Positions 26,131 to 33,920 of a stretch of 64,000 nucleotides of DNA are shown here, piece by piece. The number at the start of each line of letters is the position of its first letter. Positions within the stretch are counted from its first letter, which is position 1. Under the pieces are notes generated by a model. That model had not been told where the DNA came from and searched no databases. It worked only from the letters and a program-made list of their open reading frames with translations. Source of the DNA: Sphingomonas koreensis (GTDB lineage: Bacteria > Pseudomonadota > Alphaproteobacteria > Sphingomonadales > Sphingomonadaceae). The translations under genes and the position numbers were made by a program. The stretch covers positions 3,470,501 through 3,534,500 of the forward strand of contig NZ_PGEN01000001.1 of the NCBI RefSeq assembly GCF_002797435.1. The letters are read 5' to 3'.

Positions 26131-26441
26131 CAATCCTCGACCGTCAGGATCTCTAGCGTCACCTCGGCCTGTCCGTTGGCGCGCGCTTCCTCCGCTACGG
26201 CCAGATCGGCAACGAGATGACCGCGCAGGCGGAACTCGGCTTCGGACAGGGTTGCCAGCCAGATATCCAGCGCAGGCGAGGCCGGGGCGGCAGCCCGCAG
26301 GCGATGACGTGCGCCGGTGAAGGTCACGCTGGCCCATGGCGTCGACGCGGCCGATTCCACATGCAGCGCGATACCCGCCTCGGCGGCGCCTCGTACCAGG
26401 GCACGCTCAAGCTGTGTGCCCGGATCGGGCCAGCGGCTCAT
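26127..26441 (-). CDS. 104-residue hypothetical protein, second gene of the SOS-box operon
   Basis: ATG 26441 overlaps the stop of the upstream 62-codon gene as ATGA. Composition is a normal soluble alpha/beta protein: TQLERALVRGAAEAGIALHV, WASVTFTGARHRL, then LAEAEF-type segments ending in EVTLEILTVEDC. No family recognised. It is co-expressed with the small HTH-like protein and lies behind the GTTC-N7-GTTC site. The frame is open upstream to 26633, but the overlap with the upstream gene supports 26441. Confidence 0.65.
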   Translation of the reverse strand: MSRWPDPGTQLERALVRGAAEAGIALHVESAASTPWASVTFTGARHRLRAAAPASPALDIWLATLSEAEFRLRGHLVADLAVAEEARANGQAEVTLEILTVEDC

Positions 26442-26626
26442 GGTTGCGCCTGCGGCGGCGGCTTGGCGAGAAACGCCTCGACCCGCGCCAGCGTCCTTGC
26501 GCGCAATTCCCGCCCATTGCGCAAATCGCCGACCAGCCGCGGATCGCGTACCGCCAGCCGCCCGAATTTGGTGGCCGGGATGCCGTGCTTGCGCAGATAC
26601 CGTTCCACCTTGCCCAAAATCGCCAT
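26438..26626 (-). CDS. 62-residue HTH-like protein
   Basis: MAILGKVERYLRKHGIPATK, then FGRLAVRDPRLVGDLRNGRE and RARTLARVEAFLAK. This pattern of helices resembles a compact XRE-like fold, basic and helical, and could bind DNA. It starts 39 bases from a GTTC-N7-GTTC site and faces away from the S24 repressor gene. Function unknown; an operator-binding partner of the repressor is one possibility. Confidence 0.65.
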   Translation of the reverse strand: MAILGKVERYLRKHGIPATKFGRLAVRDPRLVGDLRNGRELRARTLARVEAFLAKPPPQAQP

Positions 26627-26664
26627 CGATCACTCCTGTTCTCCCGACTCGCTCGCTTTCAGAT

Positions 26665-26679
26665 GTTCATTAAATGTTC
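26665..26679. promoter_or_regulatory. LexA-type SOS box, GTTC-N7-GTTC
   Basis: GTTC (26665-26668), seven bases ATTAAAT, GTTC (26676-26679). GTTC-N7-GTTC is the LexA operator of alphaproteobacteria. It lies in the 99-base gap between divergent genes, 39 bases before the small HTH gene and 47 before the S24 gene. A chance hit in so short a gap is unlikely. Confidence 0.6.
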
Positions 26680-26690
26680 TCATTTCCAAC

Positions 26691-26719
26691 TTGTCTAGGA
26701 AAAATCCTACGGCTATGTT
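26691..26719 (+). promoter_or_regulatory. promoter with internal TAGGA-N4-TCCTA dyad; transcript likely leaderless
   Basis: TTGTCT (26691-26696), 17-base spacer, TATGTT (26714-26719). Start of transcription would fall on the A of the S24 gene ATG (26726), and no ribosome-binding site precedes that ATG. The spacer holds TAGGA (26696-26700) and TCCTA (26705-26709) around AAAA, a likely repressor site. Confidence 0.45.
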
Positions 26720-26725
26720 CGGACC

Positions 26726-27346
26726 ATGGAATCGATCGAGCAACGCGAAGCGCTGGAGCGTGCGGCCGTGGCGCGGGGGGAGTCGCTGGCGGCGCTGTCG
26801 CGGCTGATCGGGCGTAACGCCGCTTATCTGCAGCAGTTCGTGACGCGCGGTTCGCCGCGCCTGCTGGCGGAGGCCGACCGGCGCAAGCTGGCGCGCTATC
26901 TGGGCCTGAGCGATGCGGCGCTGGGCGGGCCGGCGGTGGAGGGGCTGGTACCGGTGGCGCGGGTCGATGCCGGCGCGGCGGCGGGACGCGGGCGGTTGGT
27001 CGAGACCGAACGGCGCAGCGAATTGCTGCTCGACCCAGCGCTGCTGCGGCGGCTGGGGGTACGCGCGGACATGGCCTCGACGATCCGGGTGGAAGGCGCG
27101 TCGATGGAGCCGAACCTGTGCGATGGCGACGAGATCCTGGTCGATGGCGCGCGGCGCGCGCTGGGCGTGCGCCCGGCGATCTACGTGTTCCGGCGCGAGG
27201 GACTGGTATCGGTCAAGCGGCTGCGCGCGATGGGACAGGAGGTCGAGGTGGTGAGCGACAATCCCGCCTTCGGGCGCGAAGTGGTGCCGCTGCGCTCGAT
27301 CGATGTCGTCGGGCGGGTGGTGTGGCTTCACCGGGCGCTGGTTTAG
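26726..27346 (+). CDS. S24 (LexA/CI-like) autocleaving repressor
   Basis: 206 residues. An N-terminal XRE-type HTH (residues about 18-60: SLAALSRLIGRNAAYLQQFV) is followed by a LexA-like S24 peptidase: nucleophile Ser126 in VEGASMEPN and general-base Lys164 in VSVKRL. Ala-Gly bonds at 82-83 and 86-87 are candidate self-cleavage sites just before the catalytic domain. Such repressors are inactivated through RecA after DNA damage and often control prophage or SOS genes. No prophage is visible. It shares a promoter region with the divergent small HTH operon. Confidence 0.9.
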   Translation: MESIEQREALERAAVARGESLAALSRLIGRNAAYLQQFVTRGSPRLLAEADRRKLARYLGLSDAALGGPAVEGLVPVARVDAGAAAGRGRLVETERRSELLLDPALLRRLGVRADMASTIRVEGASMEPNLCDGDEILVDGARRALGVRPAIYVFRREGLVSVKRLRAMGQEVEVVSDNPAFGREVVPLRSIDVVGRVVWLHRALV

Positions 27347-27405
27347 GCGGAATTCGAGCGTTGCCGCGCTTTTCGTTTCGGCTGCGCCTGTGGTATTTCA
27401 ATGCC

Positions 27406-28542
27406 ATGCATCGTGCACGCGCCAGTCTGGCCAGCATCGTTGCGGCGGCCCTGCTCACCATGCCGGCCACCGCTTCCGCACAACGCGCCGGGACCCTGGT
27501 CTCCGCCGAACCGGTCGGCAGCGCGCCCGATGGCATGCGTGCCTGGCGGGTGCGCTACCGCACGCTGAGCGACCGCAACCAGCCGATCGAGGTAAGCGGC
27601 ATGGTGATCGCTCCGGCGCGGCCGGCCGGCGGTCCCGGCAAGGTGATCGCATGGACGCATGGCATGATCGGCGTGGCACAGCGTTGCGCACCGTCGAAGG
27701 ATGACACCAATTTCACGATGATCCCGTCGCTCGCGGACGTGATCGCGCGCGGCTACACTGTCGTCGCGCCCGACTATCCGGGGCTGGGCTCCTCCATGGC
27801 CCACCCTGCGCTGGTCGGCGTCAGCACCGGGCGTTCCGTGCTCGATGCGGTGCGCGCGGCGCGCGACATTCGCGGCGCCAATACCGGTCTGCGCTTTGCC
27901 GTGTGGGGCGAATCGCAGGGCGGGCATGCCGCGCTGTGGACCGGGCAGCTTGCGCGAAGCTATGCGCCGGAACTCAATCTGATGGGGGTCGCAGCGATCG
28001 TGCCGCCCACCGATCTGGCGCGCAACATGATGGAGGGCAGCGACAAGAATGCGCGGGCGCTGCTGACGGCATACACGGCGACGAGCTGGTCACGTCACTA
28101 CGGCATCCCGATGAGTGCGCTCGGCAATCGCTCGACGCAGACTATCATGACCCGGCTTTCCGACAATTATTGCATCGAGACGCACAAGAAGCCGAAGCTC
28201 AGCACGATCCTGGGCATCGTCACGGTTCAGCGCGCCATCCGCAACCTCGACCTCAGCAAGCAGCAGCCCTGGGGCCGGCTGATGCGTGAGAACAGCGTCT
28301 CGCCTGCCAATGCGCCCTCGCCGCTGCTGATCGCCACCGGAAGCGCCGATGTGATCGTCGCGCCCGCCGTCGTCCGCGATTTCGCGCGCCGAGCCTGCCG
28401 TGCGGGCAAAGCCGTGCGCTATATCTCGATACCGGGCGGCGAGCATGCGACGGTGGCGCGGACCGAAGCTGCGCAGACACTCGACTGGATCGACGCGCGC
28501 TTCGCTGGCCAGCGCGCTCCGAGCGATTGCGGGCGGATCTAG
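27406..28542 (+). CDS. secreted lipase/alpha-beta hydrolase
   Basis: 378 residues with a signal peptide cut near ASAQ (about residue 25). Nucleophile Ser in AVWGESQGG near residue 168; an Asp in GSADVIV and a His in GGEHATV near residue 349 complete the triad. The architecture resembles the secretory lipase (LIP) family. The ATG at 27406 starts the signal peptide; the frame is open far upstream inside the repressor gene. Exported to the periplasm or medium; acyl ester substrate unknown. Confidence 0.88.
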   Translation: MHRARASLASIVAAALLTMPATASAQRAGTLVSAEPVGSAPDGMRAWRVRYRTLSDRNQPIEVSGMVIAPARPAGGPGKVIAWTHGMIGVAQRCAPSKDDTNFTMIPSLADVIARGYTVVAPDYPGLGSSMAHPALVGVSTGRSVLDAVRAARDIRGANTGLRFAVWGESQGGHAALWTGQLARSYAPELNLMGVAAIVPPTDLARNMMEGSDKNARALLTAYTATSWSRHYGIPMSALGNRSTQTIMTRLSDNYCIETHKKPKLSTILGIVTVQRAIRNLDLSKQQPWGRLMRENSVSPANAPSPLLIATGSADVIVAPAVVRDFARRACRAGKAVRYISIPGGEHATVARTEAAQTLDWIDARFAGQRAPSDCGRI

Positions 28543-28548
28543 ACGCGG

Positions 28549-28746
28549 TCAGCGGCGCCGTGCGCGGTCGATCAGCGCGACGATCAGCAGCAGGGCGAGG
28601 CCGACACCCAGTCCGCCGATGAAGCCGAGCGAGGGCTGGCCGTTGCGCACGCCGATCACGGCGCCGGCGATCAGGCTGAAGGCGAGCAATGCGCCGCCCG
28701 CAACGGGGGCGCTGCTTCCGGCTTTGGGGGCGGGCTTGCGGTCCAT
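28549..28746 (-). CDS. 65-residue two-TM protein
   Basis: Polar N-terminus (MDRKPAPKAGSSAP), two hydrophobic helices (about 15-33 and 40-58) separated by NGQPS, and a basic end (DRARRR). No family recognised. The C-terminal basic tail and clean hairpin topology support it as real. Confidence 0.55.
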   Translation of the reverse strand: MDRKPAPKAGSSAPVAGGALLAFSLIAGAVIGVRNGQPSLGFIGGLGVGLALLLIVALIDRARRR

Positions 28747-28929
28747 CCTGTTCCCCTTGCCACGTCCCGCGCCGGGACGCCACTGTCCCGATGCGGAACG
28801 TGTGGCACGGCGGAAAGGCGTATGGTTTCCAGCGGTTTACCCTTGGGAGGCCCCGGAATGCGGGAGTTTGCCGATGATGGCATGGGGGGTGCGTGTTCAA
28901 CGCGCATCACCGCCGGAGTGCGCCTTTCC

Positions 28930-29154
28930 ATGTCGCTTTCGATATCCACTCTTCCCTATCTGGCCGATCGCGCCCATGTGACTGACGCCGCCGAGCTGAT
29001 CGCGGCGTTCGGCGACGATGCTGGCTTCGAGGCGGCGGCGCGTGCGGACCGGTATCGCGACCTCGGCAACCACATCAATTTCTGCCGCTGGCGCCAGATC
29101 GAGCGGTTGATCGTGCTGATGAGCGTCCCGCGCGCGGTGGGCACCGTTCACTGA
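28930..29154 (+). CDS. 74-residue hypothetical protein
   Basis: From ATG 28930: MSLSISTLPYLADRAHVTDA, then AELIAAFGDDAGFEAAARAD and NHINFCRWRQIERLIVLMS. It looks like a small soluble helical protein. No ribosome-binding site is striking, and the frame extends upstream to 28822. It precedes the SLC13 permease gene by 59 bases. Unrecognised. Confidence 0.45.
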   Translation: MSLSISTLPYLADRAHVTDAAELIAAFGDDAGFEAAARADRYRDLGNHINFCRWRQIERLIVLMSVPRAVGTVH

Positions 29155-29213
29155 CCCGTTCCGGCTGACGGAAACCTGTTGGCATCCCGGCGTTTAGAAC
29201 GCATGGGGGCTTC

Positions 29214-30986
29214 ATGACATTACCGCAGTTTCTGTCCGTCGCTGTGCTGGTGGGCATGATGGCGATGTTTCTATGGGGCAGGTTCCGGTACGATGTCGTC
29301 GCGGTGATGGCGCTGCTCGCAGCGGTCGTCGCGGGCATCGTCAAGCCTGCCGATGCCTTTCGCGGCTTTTCGGACGATATCGTCATCATCGTCGGATCCG
29401 CGTTGGTGCTGTCGGGCGCGGTTCAGCGATCGGGCGCGATCGAGGGGCTGATGCGCCGGCTGCAAAAGCATGTGACGACCGTGCGCTCGCAATTGCTGCT
29501 GCTTGCCGCGAGCGTCGGCCTGGGATCGGCGCTGGTCAAGAATATCGGCGCGCTGGCGATGATGATGCCCGCCGCGTTCCAGATGGCGAAGAAGTCGGAC
29601 ACCTCGCCATCCGCCTTTCTGATGCCGATGGCATTCGCCTCGCTGCTCGGCGGGCTGATCACGCTGATCGGCACCTCGCCCAACATCATCGTCAGCCGCG
29701 TACGCGAGGAAATGACGGGGCAGCCCTTCCACATGTTCGACTATGCACCGGTCGGACTCGGCCTCACCGTCGTCGGGCTGATCTTCCTGCGCTTCGGATA
29801 CCGGCTGCTTCCGCTCGACCGGCGCGCGGCGCCGACGATGGGCGAAGCGCTCGACATCCACGACTATGCGACCGAGGCGAAGATCGTCGAACAGTCGGCG
29901 GCGGTGGGCGAGCGGGTGGAGGACTTCATCGCCCGGCACGAGCAGGAAGTGACGATCTCCATGTTCCTGCGCGACGGCATTCGCGCGACCCCGGCGCCAG
30001 GCACCGTGCTGCGCGAGGGCGACATCCTGATCCTGGGCGGTGCACCCGACAGCCTCGAACGCGCGATCGCACGCGACAAGCTCGATTTCGTCGGCACCAG
30101 CGAAGCGCCGGAGAGCGAAGAAGGTGAGGAGATCGGCGTGATCGAGGCGGTGGTCTCGGCCGGATCGCCGCTGGTGGGCGGAACGGCGGGGTCGCTGATG
30201 TTGCGCCAGCGCTTCGGCATCAACCTGATCGCGGTGTCGCGACAGGGCGAACGGATCGTTCGGCGCATGCCCAACGTGGTCTTCCGCGCAGGCGACGTGA
30301 TCGTGTTGCAAGGGCCGCTGGGCGGTCTGCCGCAGACGCTGAACGAGCTGGGTGCGCTGCCGCTGGCCGAGCGCGAACTGCGGCTGGGCAGCGTGCGCAA
30401 GGGCTTGTTGCCGATCGCGATCCTGGCCGTCGCGATGGCGGCGACGGCGACGGGTGTGGTGCCGGTGACGATCGCCTTCTTCGCCGCCGCCGCCGCGGTG
30501 GTGATCACCGGCGCGCTACCGGTGCGCGACGCCTATGAGCATGTCGAATGGCCGATCCTGATCATGCTGGGCGCATTGATCCCGGTCAGCGACACGCTGC
30601 GCGCCACGGGCGTGACGGAGATCATCGGCAACTGGCTGTCGCTGACCGCGGCGTCGCTCCCGCCATGGGGCGCGGTGGCGCTGATCATGGCGGCGGCGAT
30701 GGCAGTGACGCCGTTCCTGAACAACGCGGCGACGGTGCTGGTGATGGCGCCGATCGCCGCGACGTTCGCGGGCGATCTGGGCCTGAGGCCTGAGGCGTTC
30801 CTGATGGCGACGGCGGTGGGGGCAGGGTGCGATTTCCTGACCCCGATCGGGCACCAGTGCAACACGCTGGTAATGGGTCCGGGCGGCTACAGGTTCAGCG
30901 ACTATGCCCGGCTGGGCGCGCCGCTGTCGCTGCTGGTGCTGGTGGTGGGAACGCCGTTGATCCTGTGGGTGTGGCCGGTTGCGTGA
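29214..30986 (+). CDS. SLC13/DASS-type permease with two TrkA-C domains
   Basis: 590 residues. Two blocks of membrane helices (about 5-200 and 395-590) surround two cytoplasmic regulatory TrkA-C/RCK-C domains (about 205-380). The first block contains the SNT-like motif NIGALAMMMPAAF and GTSPNIIVSRV; the second contains FLNNAATVLVMAPIA and FLTPIGHQCNTLVMG. This is the Na+-coupled anion symporter group that takes up carboxylates or sulfate. Substrate not determined. No operon partner. Confidence 0.9.
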   Translation: MTLPQFLSVAVLVGMMAMFLWGRFRYDVVAVMALLAAVVAGIVKPADAFRGFSDDIVIIVGSALVLSGAVQRSGAIEGLMRRLQKHVTTVRSQLLLLAASVGLGSALVKNIGALAMMMPAAFQMAKKSDTSPSAFLMPMAFASLLGGLITLIGTSPNIIVSRVREEMTGQPFHMFDYAPVGLGLTVVGLIFLRFGYRLLPLDRRAAPTMGEALDIHDYATEAKIVEQSAAVGERVEDFIARHEQEVTISMFLRDGIRATPAPGTVLREGDILILGGAPDSLERAIARDKLDFVGTSEAPESEEGEEIGVIEAVVSAGSPLVGGTAGSLMLRQRFGINLIAVSRQGERIVRRMPNVVFRAGDVIVLQGPLGGLPQTLNELGALPLAERELRLGSVRKGLLPIAILAVAMAATATGVVPVTIAFFAAAAAVVITGALPVRDAYEHVEWPILIMLGALIPVSDTLRATGVTEIIGNWLSLTAASLPPWGAVALIMAAAMAVTPFLNNAATVLVMAPIAATFAGDLGLRPEAFLMATAVGAGCDFLTPIGHQCNTLVMGPGGYRFSDYARLGAPLSLLVLVVGTPLILWVWPVA

Positions 30987-31036
30987 GGCGCGGGCGCTAC
31001 CTAGGTTGAGCACGGTTATCACCACAGGAGTATTCG

Positions 31037-31393
31037 ATGCGAACCGCTGAAGCCGTTGCCGGAATGTTGTGCCCCGTATGCAAGGTGGGCTTGCATATGA
31101 GCGATCGGCAGGGGATCGAGATCGACTACTGCCCGCAATGCCGGGGCATCTGGCTCGACCGCGGCGAGCTCGACAAGATCATCGAGCGCAGCGGCGTTGC
31201 CGAGACCCCCGCAACTCCGGCCGCGCCGCAGGCACCGCAAGCTCCGCCGCCCCCTCCGCAGGGCAGCCCCTGGCAGCAGCAGGGCGGCTATCCGCCGCAA
31301 CAGGGCTATGGCCATCAGGGCTACGGACATGGCTATGACCCGCGCTACAAGCACAAGCGCCGGAAAAGCTTCCTCGAAGAACTGTTCGACTGA
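31037..31393 (+). CDS. zf-TFIIB domain protein
   Basis: 118 residues. A zinc ribbon CPVC (residues 12-15) and CPQC (32-35) is followed by GIWLDRGELDKIIER, the zf-TFIIB signature. A Pro/Gln/Gly-rich low-complexity part (about 60-95, GYGHQGYGHGY) leads to a basic tail KHKRRKSFLEELFD. Function unknown; possibly nucleic-acid or protein binding. ACAGGAG precedes the ATG. Terminated by a strong hairpin. Confidence 0.85.
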   Translation: MRTAEAVAGMLCPVCKVGLHMSDRQGIEIDYCPQCRGIWLDRGELDKIIERSGVAETPATPAAPQAPQAPPPPPQGSPWQQQGGYPPQQGYGHQGYGHGYDPRYKHKRRKSFLEELFD

Positions 31394-31399
31394 GGTTCG

Positions 31400-31430
31400 A
31401 ACCCTCCCCGGTCACCGGGGAGGGTTTTTT
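31400..31430. terminator. strong intrinsic terminator with T6
   Basis: CCCTCCCCGGT (31402-31412) and ACCGGGGAGGG (31414-31424) form an 11-bp stem, followed by TTTTTT (31425-31430) on the plus strand. It ends the zinc-ribbon gene. The aldehyde dehydrogenase gene converges on it; the minus side lacks a T-run. Confidence 0.85.
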
Positions 31431-31433
31431 CGA

Positions 31434-32858
31434 TCAGGCCAGCGCGCCGACCATCGCCTTCACTTCCATGAACTCGGCAAGGCCGAACTTGCCGTGCTCG
31501 CGGCCATTGCCCGATTGCTTGTAGCCGCCAAAGGGCAGGCTGGGGTCAGGCTGGCCGCCATTGATATAGACCATGCCGGCGCGCAGGCGGGGCGCCACGC
31601 GCTTCACTTCCTCGGGGCTGCCGAACAGCACCGCTGACAGGCCGTAATCGGTGTCGTTGGCGATGCGGACGGCCTCTTCCTCGTCCCGATAGGGGATGAT
31701 GGTGATCACCGGACCGAAGATCTCCTCGCGCGCGATCGTCATGTCGTTGCGCACGCCCGAGAACAGGGTCGGCTTCACGAAATAGCCGGTCTCGATGCCG
31801 TCGGGCCGGCCGGGGCCGCCGGTCTCCAGCTTGGCGCCTTCCTCCATGCCCTTGCGGATCAGGCCCTGAATCTTTTCCCACTGCGCCTTGTTGACCACGG
31901 GGCCGATATGGCGGCCCTCCTGAGCGGGGTCGCCGGTCTCGACCGCCTTCATCAACCCGCTCGCGATCTGCGCGGCTTCGGCCGCCTGGCTTTCGTGGAC
32001 GAGCATGCGCGCAGGGGCGATGCAGCTTTGGCCCGAATTCATGACGACGCTGAACAGGCCGACCTGGACTGCCCTGGACAGGTCCGCACCGGGAAGGATG
32101 ACGTTGGGCGACTTGCCGCCCAGCTCCTGGTGCACGCGCTTGACGGTCTCGGCGGCGTTCTTCGCGACCTGGATGCCCGCCCGGGTCGATCCGGTGAAGC
32201 TCACCATGTCGACATCCCTGTGGCGGCTGAGCGCCGTGCCGACGATCGGGCCGTCGCCCTGGACGAGGTTGAACACGCCCGCGGGAACGCCGGCCTTGTC
32301 CATGATCTCGGCGAAGATCGCGGCGCTGCCCGGTGCTTCCTCGCTGGGTTTCAGTACCATCGTGTTGCCGGCTGCGAGCGCGGGGGCGACCTTGGCGACG
32401 ATCTGGTTGAGCGGCCAGTTCCACGGGGTGATCAGCGCGACCACGCCGATCGGCTCGTGCACGACGAGGCTCTGGCCGATCTGCTCGGAGAATTCGAAGG
32501 CCTTGAGCGCGTTGATCGTCGACATCAGATGGCCGATGCCGCTGCCGACCTGCGCGGTCTTCGCGAGGCTGATCGGGGCGCCCATTTCGGCAGCGATCGC
32601 GTCGGCAAGGTCGCCTGCACGGTTCTTGTACTCGGCAAGGATCGCTTCGAGCAGTGCGATGCGCTCATCGACGCTGGTGCGCGAGAAGCTGTCGAACGCT
32701 GCCTTGGCCGCAGCGACCGCCTTGTCGGCATCGGCTTCCGAGCCGAGCGTGATTTCGGTCACCGGCGCCTCGGTCGCGGGATTGATCACGTCGTGGCGAG
32801 TGCCGCCCTCGCTTTCGACCCATTCGCCACCAATATAGTGCTTCAAATAGCTCCGCAT
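31434..32858 (-). CDS. aldehyde dehydrogenase family protein
   Basis: 474 residues, normal ALDH length. It oxidises an aldehyde to acid with NAD(P)+. The glycine motif FTGSTRAG is at about residues 221-228, the general base Glu in ELGGKSP near 243, and the catalytic Cys in NSGQSCIAP near 277. The C-terminal PFGGYKQSGNGREHGKFGL is typical. Subfamily is of the DhaS/betaine-type group; substrate unknown. Divergent from a quinone oxidoreductase gene. Confidence 0.93.
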   Translation of the reverse strand: MRSYLKHYIGGEWVESEGGTRHDVINPATEAPVTEITLGSEADADKAVAAAKAAFDSFSRTSVDERIALLEAILAEYKNRAGDLADAIAAEMGAPISLAKTAQVGSGIGHLMSTINALKAFEFSEQIGQSLVVHEPIGVVALITPWNWPLNQIVAKVAPALAAGNTMVLKPSEEAPGSAAIFAEIMDKAGVPAGVFNLVQGDGPIVGTALSRHRDVDMVSFTGSTRAGIQVAKNAAETVKRVHQELGGKSPNVILPGADLSRAVQVGLFSVVMNSGQSCIAPARMLVHESQAAEAAQIASGLMKAVETGDPAQEGRHIGPVVNKAQWEKIQGLIRKGMEEGAKLETGGPGRPDGIETGYFVKPTLFSGVRNDMTIAREEIFGPVITIIPYRDEEEAVRIANDTDYGLSAVLFGSPEEVKRVAPRLRAGMVYINGGQPDPSLPFGGYKQSGNGREHGKFGLAEFMEVKAMVGALA

Positions 32859-32945
32859 CCTGGCCTCCGGTTTTCAAGCATCGGGTATGGTGGCTTAGAT
32901 GGCCATGCGGGGCACCGGTTGCAACCTGAAACTGGAGATGAGTGC

Positions 32946-33920
32946 ATGGCGCGTGTTGCGGTGATCGAGAAGACCGGCGGACCCGAGGTGATCCTGTGGA
33001 CGACGCGTGATCTGCCGCCGCCCGGGCCGGGTGAAGTGCGGGTGCGCCAGACTGCGGTGGGATTGAATTTCATCGACACCTATCACCGCTCGGGCCTCTA
33101 CCCCGTACCGCTGCCGAGCGGGCTTGGCGGCGAGGCGGCCGGAGTGGTCGAGGCGGTGGGCGCCGGCGTCGCGTCGCTCGTTCCGGGCGATCGCGTCGCG
33201 ACCTATGGTCCGGGTCTCGGCGCCTATGCCAGCGAACGCAACGTGCCCGCCGACATCCTCTCGAAACTGCCCGATGCGATCTCGGACGAGGTCGCCGCGG
33301 CGGTGATGCTTAAGGGCTGCACGGCCGAGTATCTGGTCGAGCGTGCCGCACGGGTACAGCCGGGAATGACGGTGCTGGTCCACGCCGCGGCGGGGGGCAC
33401 CGGGCAGCTGCTGGTGCAGTGGATCAAGCATCTCGGCGCAACGGTGATCGGCACCGCCGGATCGCCCGAGAAGGCGGCGCGGGCACGAGCGCTCGGCGCG
33501 GATCATGTCATCGAGTACAAGCGCGAGGATATCGCCGAGCGGGTGCGCGAGATCACCGGTGGCGCAGGCGTGCCGGTCGTGCTCGACGGCGTCGGCGGAT
33601 CGACCTGGGAGGCGTCGCTCAAGTCCGCCGCGCGCCGCGGGCTCATCGTCAGCTTCGGCAATGCGGGCGGCCCGGTCGAAGGCGTCAATCTAGGCACGCT
33701 GAGCCGCCACGGGTCGCTCTTCGTCACCCGCCCGACGCTGTACGACTATTATGCGAGCCCCGAGGAGCGCGCCGCGGGTGTGGCACGGGTCTTCGAGCTG
33801 GTGGCGAGCGGCGTTCTGAGCGTCGAGATCGGCCAGCGGTTCGCGCTGGAGGACGCCGCCGCGGCCCATCGCGCCATCGAGGCGGGCGAAACGATGGGTG
33901 CGACGCTGCTGATCCCTTAG
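32946..33920 (+). CDS. qor: zinc-independent quinone oxidoreductase (MDR family)
   Basis: 324 residues. Quinone/zeta-crystallin type: GLNFIDTYHRSGLYPVPLPS near residues 38-57, the NADPH-binding AAAGGTGQLLVQ near 145, and VLDGVGG. No structural zinc Cys cluster. It reduces quinones or enals with NADPH. ATG at 32946 preceded by GGAGATG. Its stop overlaps the 3' end of the convergent M20 peptidase gene by four bases. Confidence 0.9.
   Translation: MARVAVIEKTGGPEVILWTTRDLPPPGPGEVRVRQTAVGLNFIDTYHRSGLYPVPLPSGLGGEAAGVVEAVGAGVASLVPGDRVATYGPGLGAYASERNVPADILSKLPDAISDEVAAAVMLKGCTAEYLVERAARVQPGMTVLVHAAAGGTGQLLVQWIKHLGATVIGTAGSPEKAARARALGADHVIEYKREDIAERVREITGGAGVPVVLDGVGGSTWEASLKSAARRGLIVSFGNAGGPVEGVNLGTLSRHGSLFVTRPTLYDYYASPEERAAGVARVFELVASGVLSVEIGQRFALEDAAAAHRAIEAGETMGATLLIP

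Noticed and set aside
26715..26720. Third ATGTTC as another LexA half-site
   Set aside because: It has no partner GTTC at seven bases and overlaps the -10 element, so it is probably part of the promoter only.
29174..29200. Possible EcfG (general stress) promoter before the SLC13 gene
   Set aside because: GGAAA-N16-CGTT has one mismatch to GGAAC and no support from neighbours.
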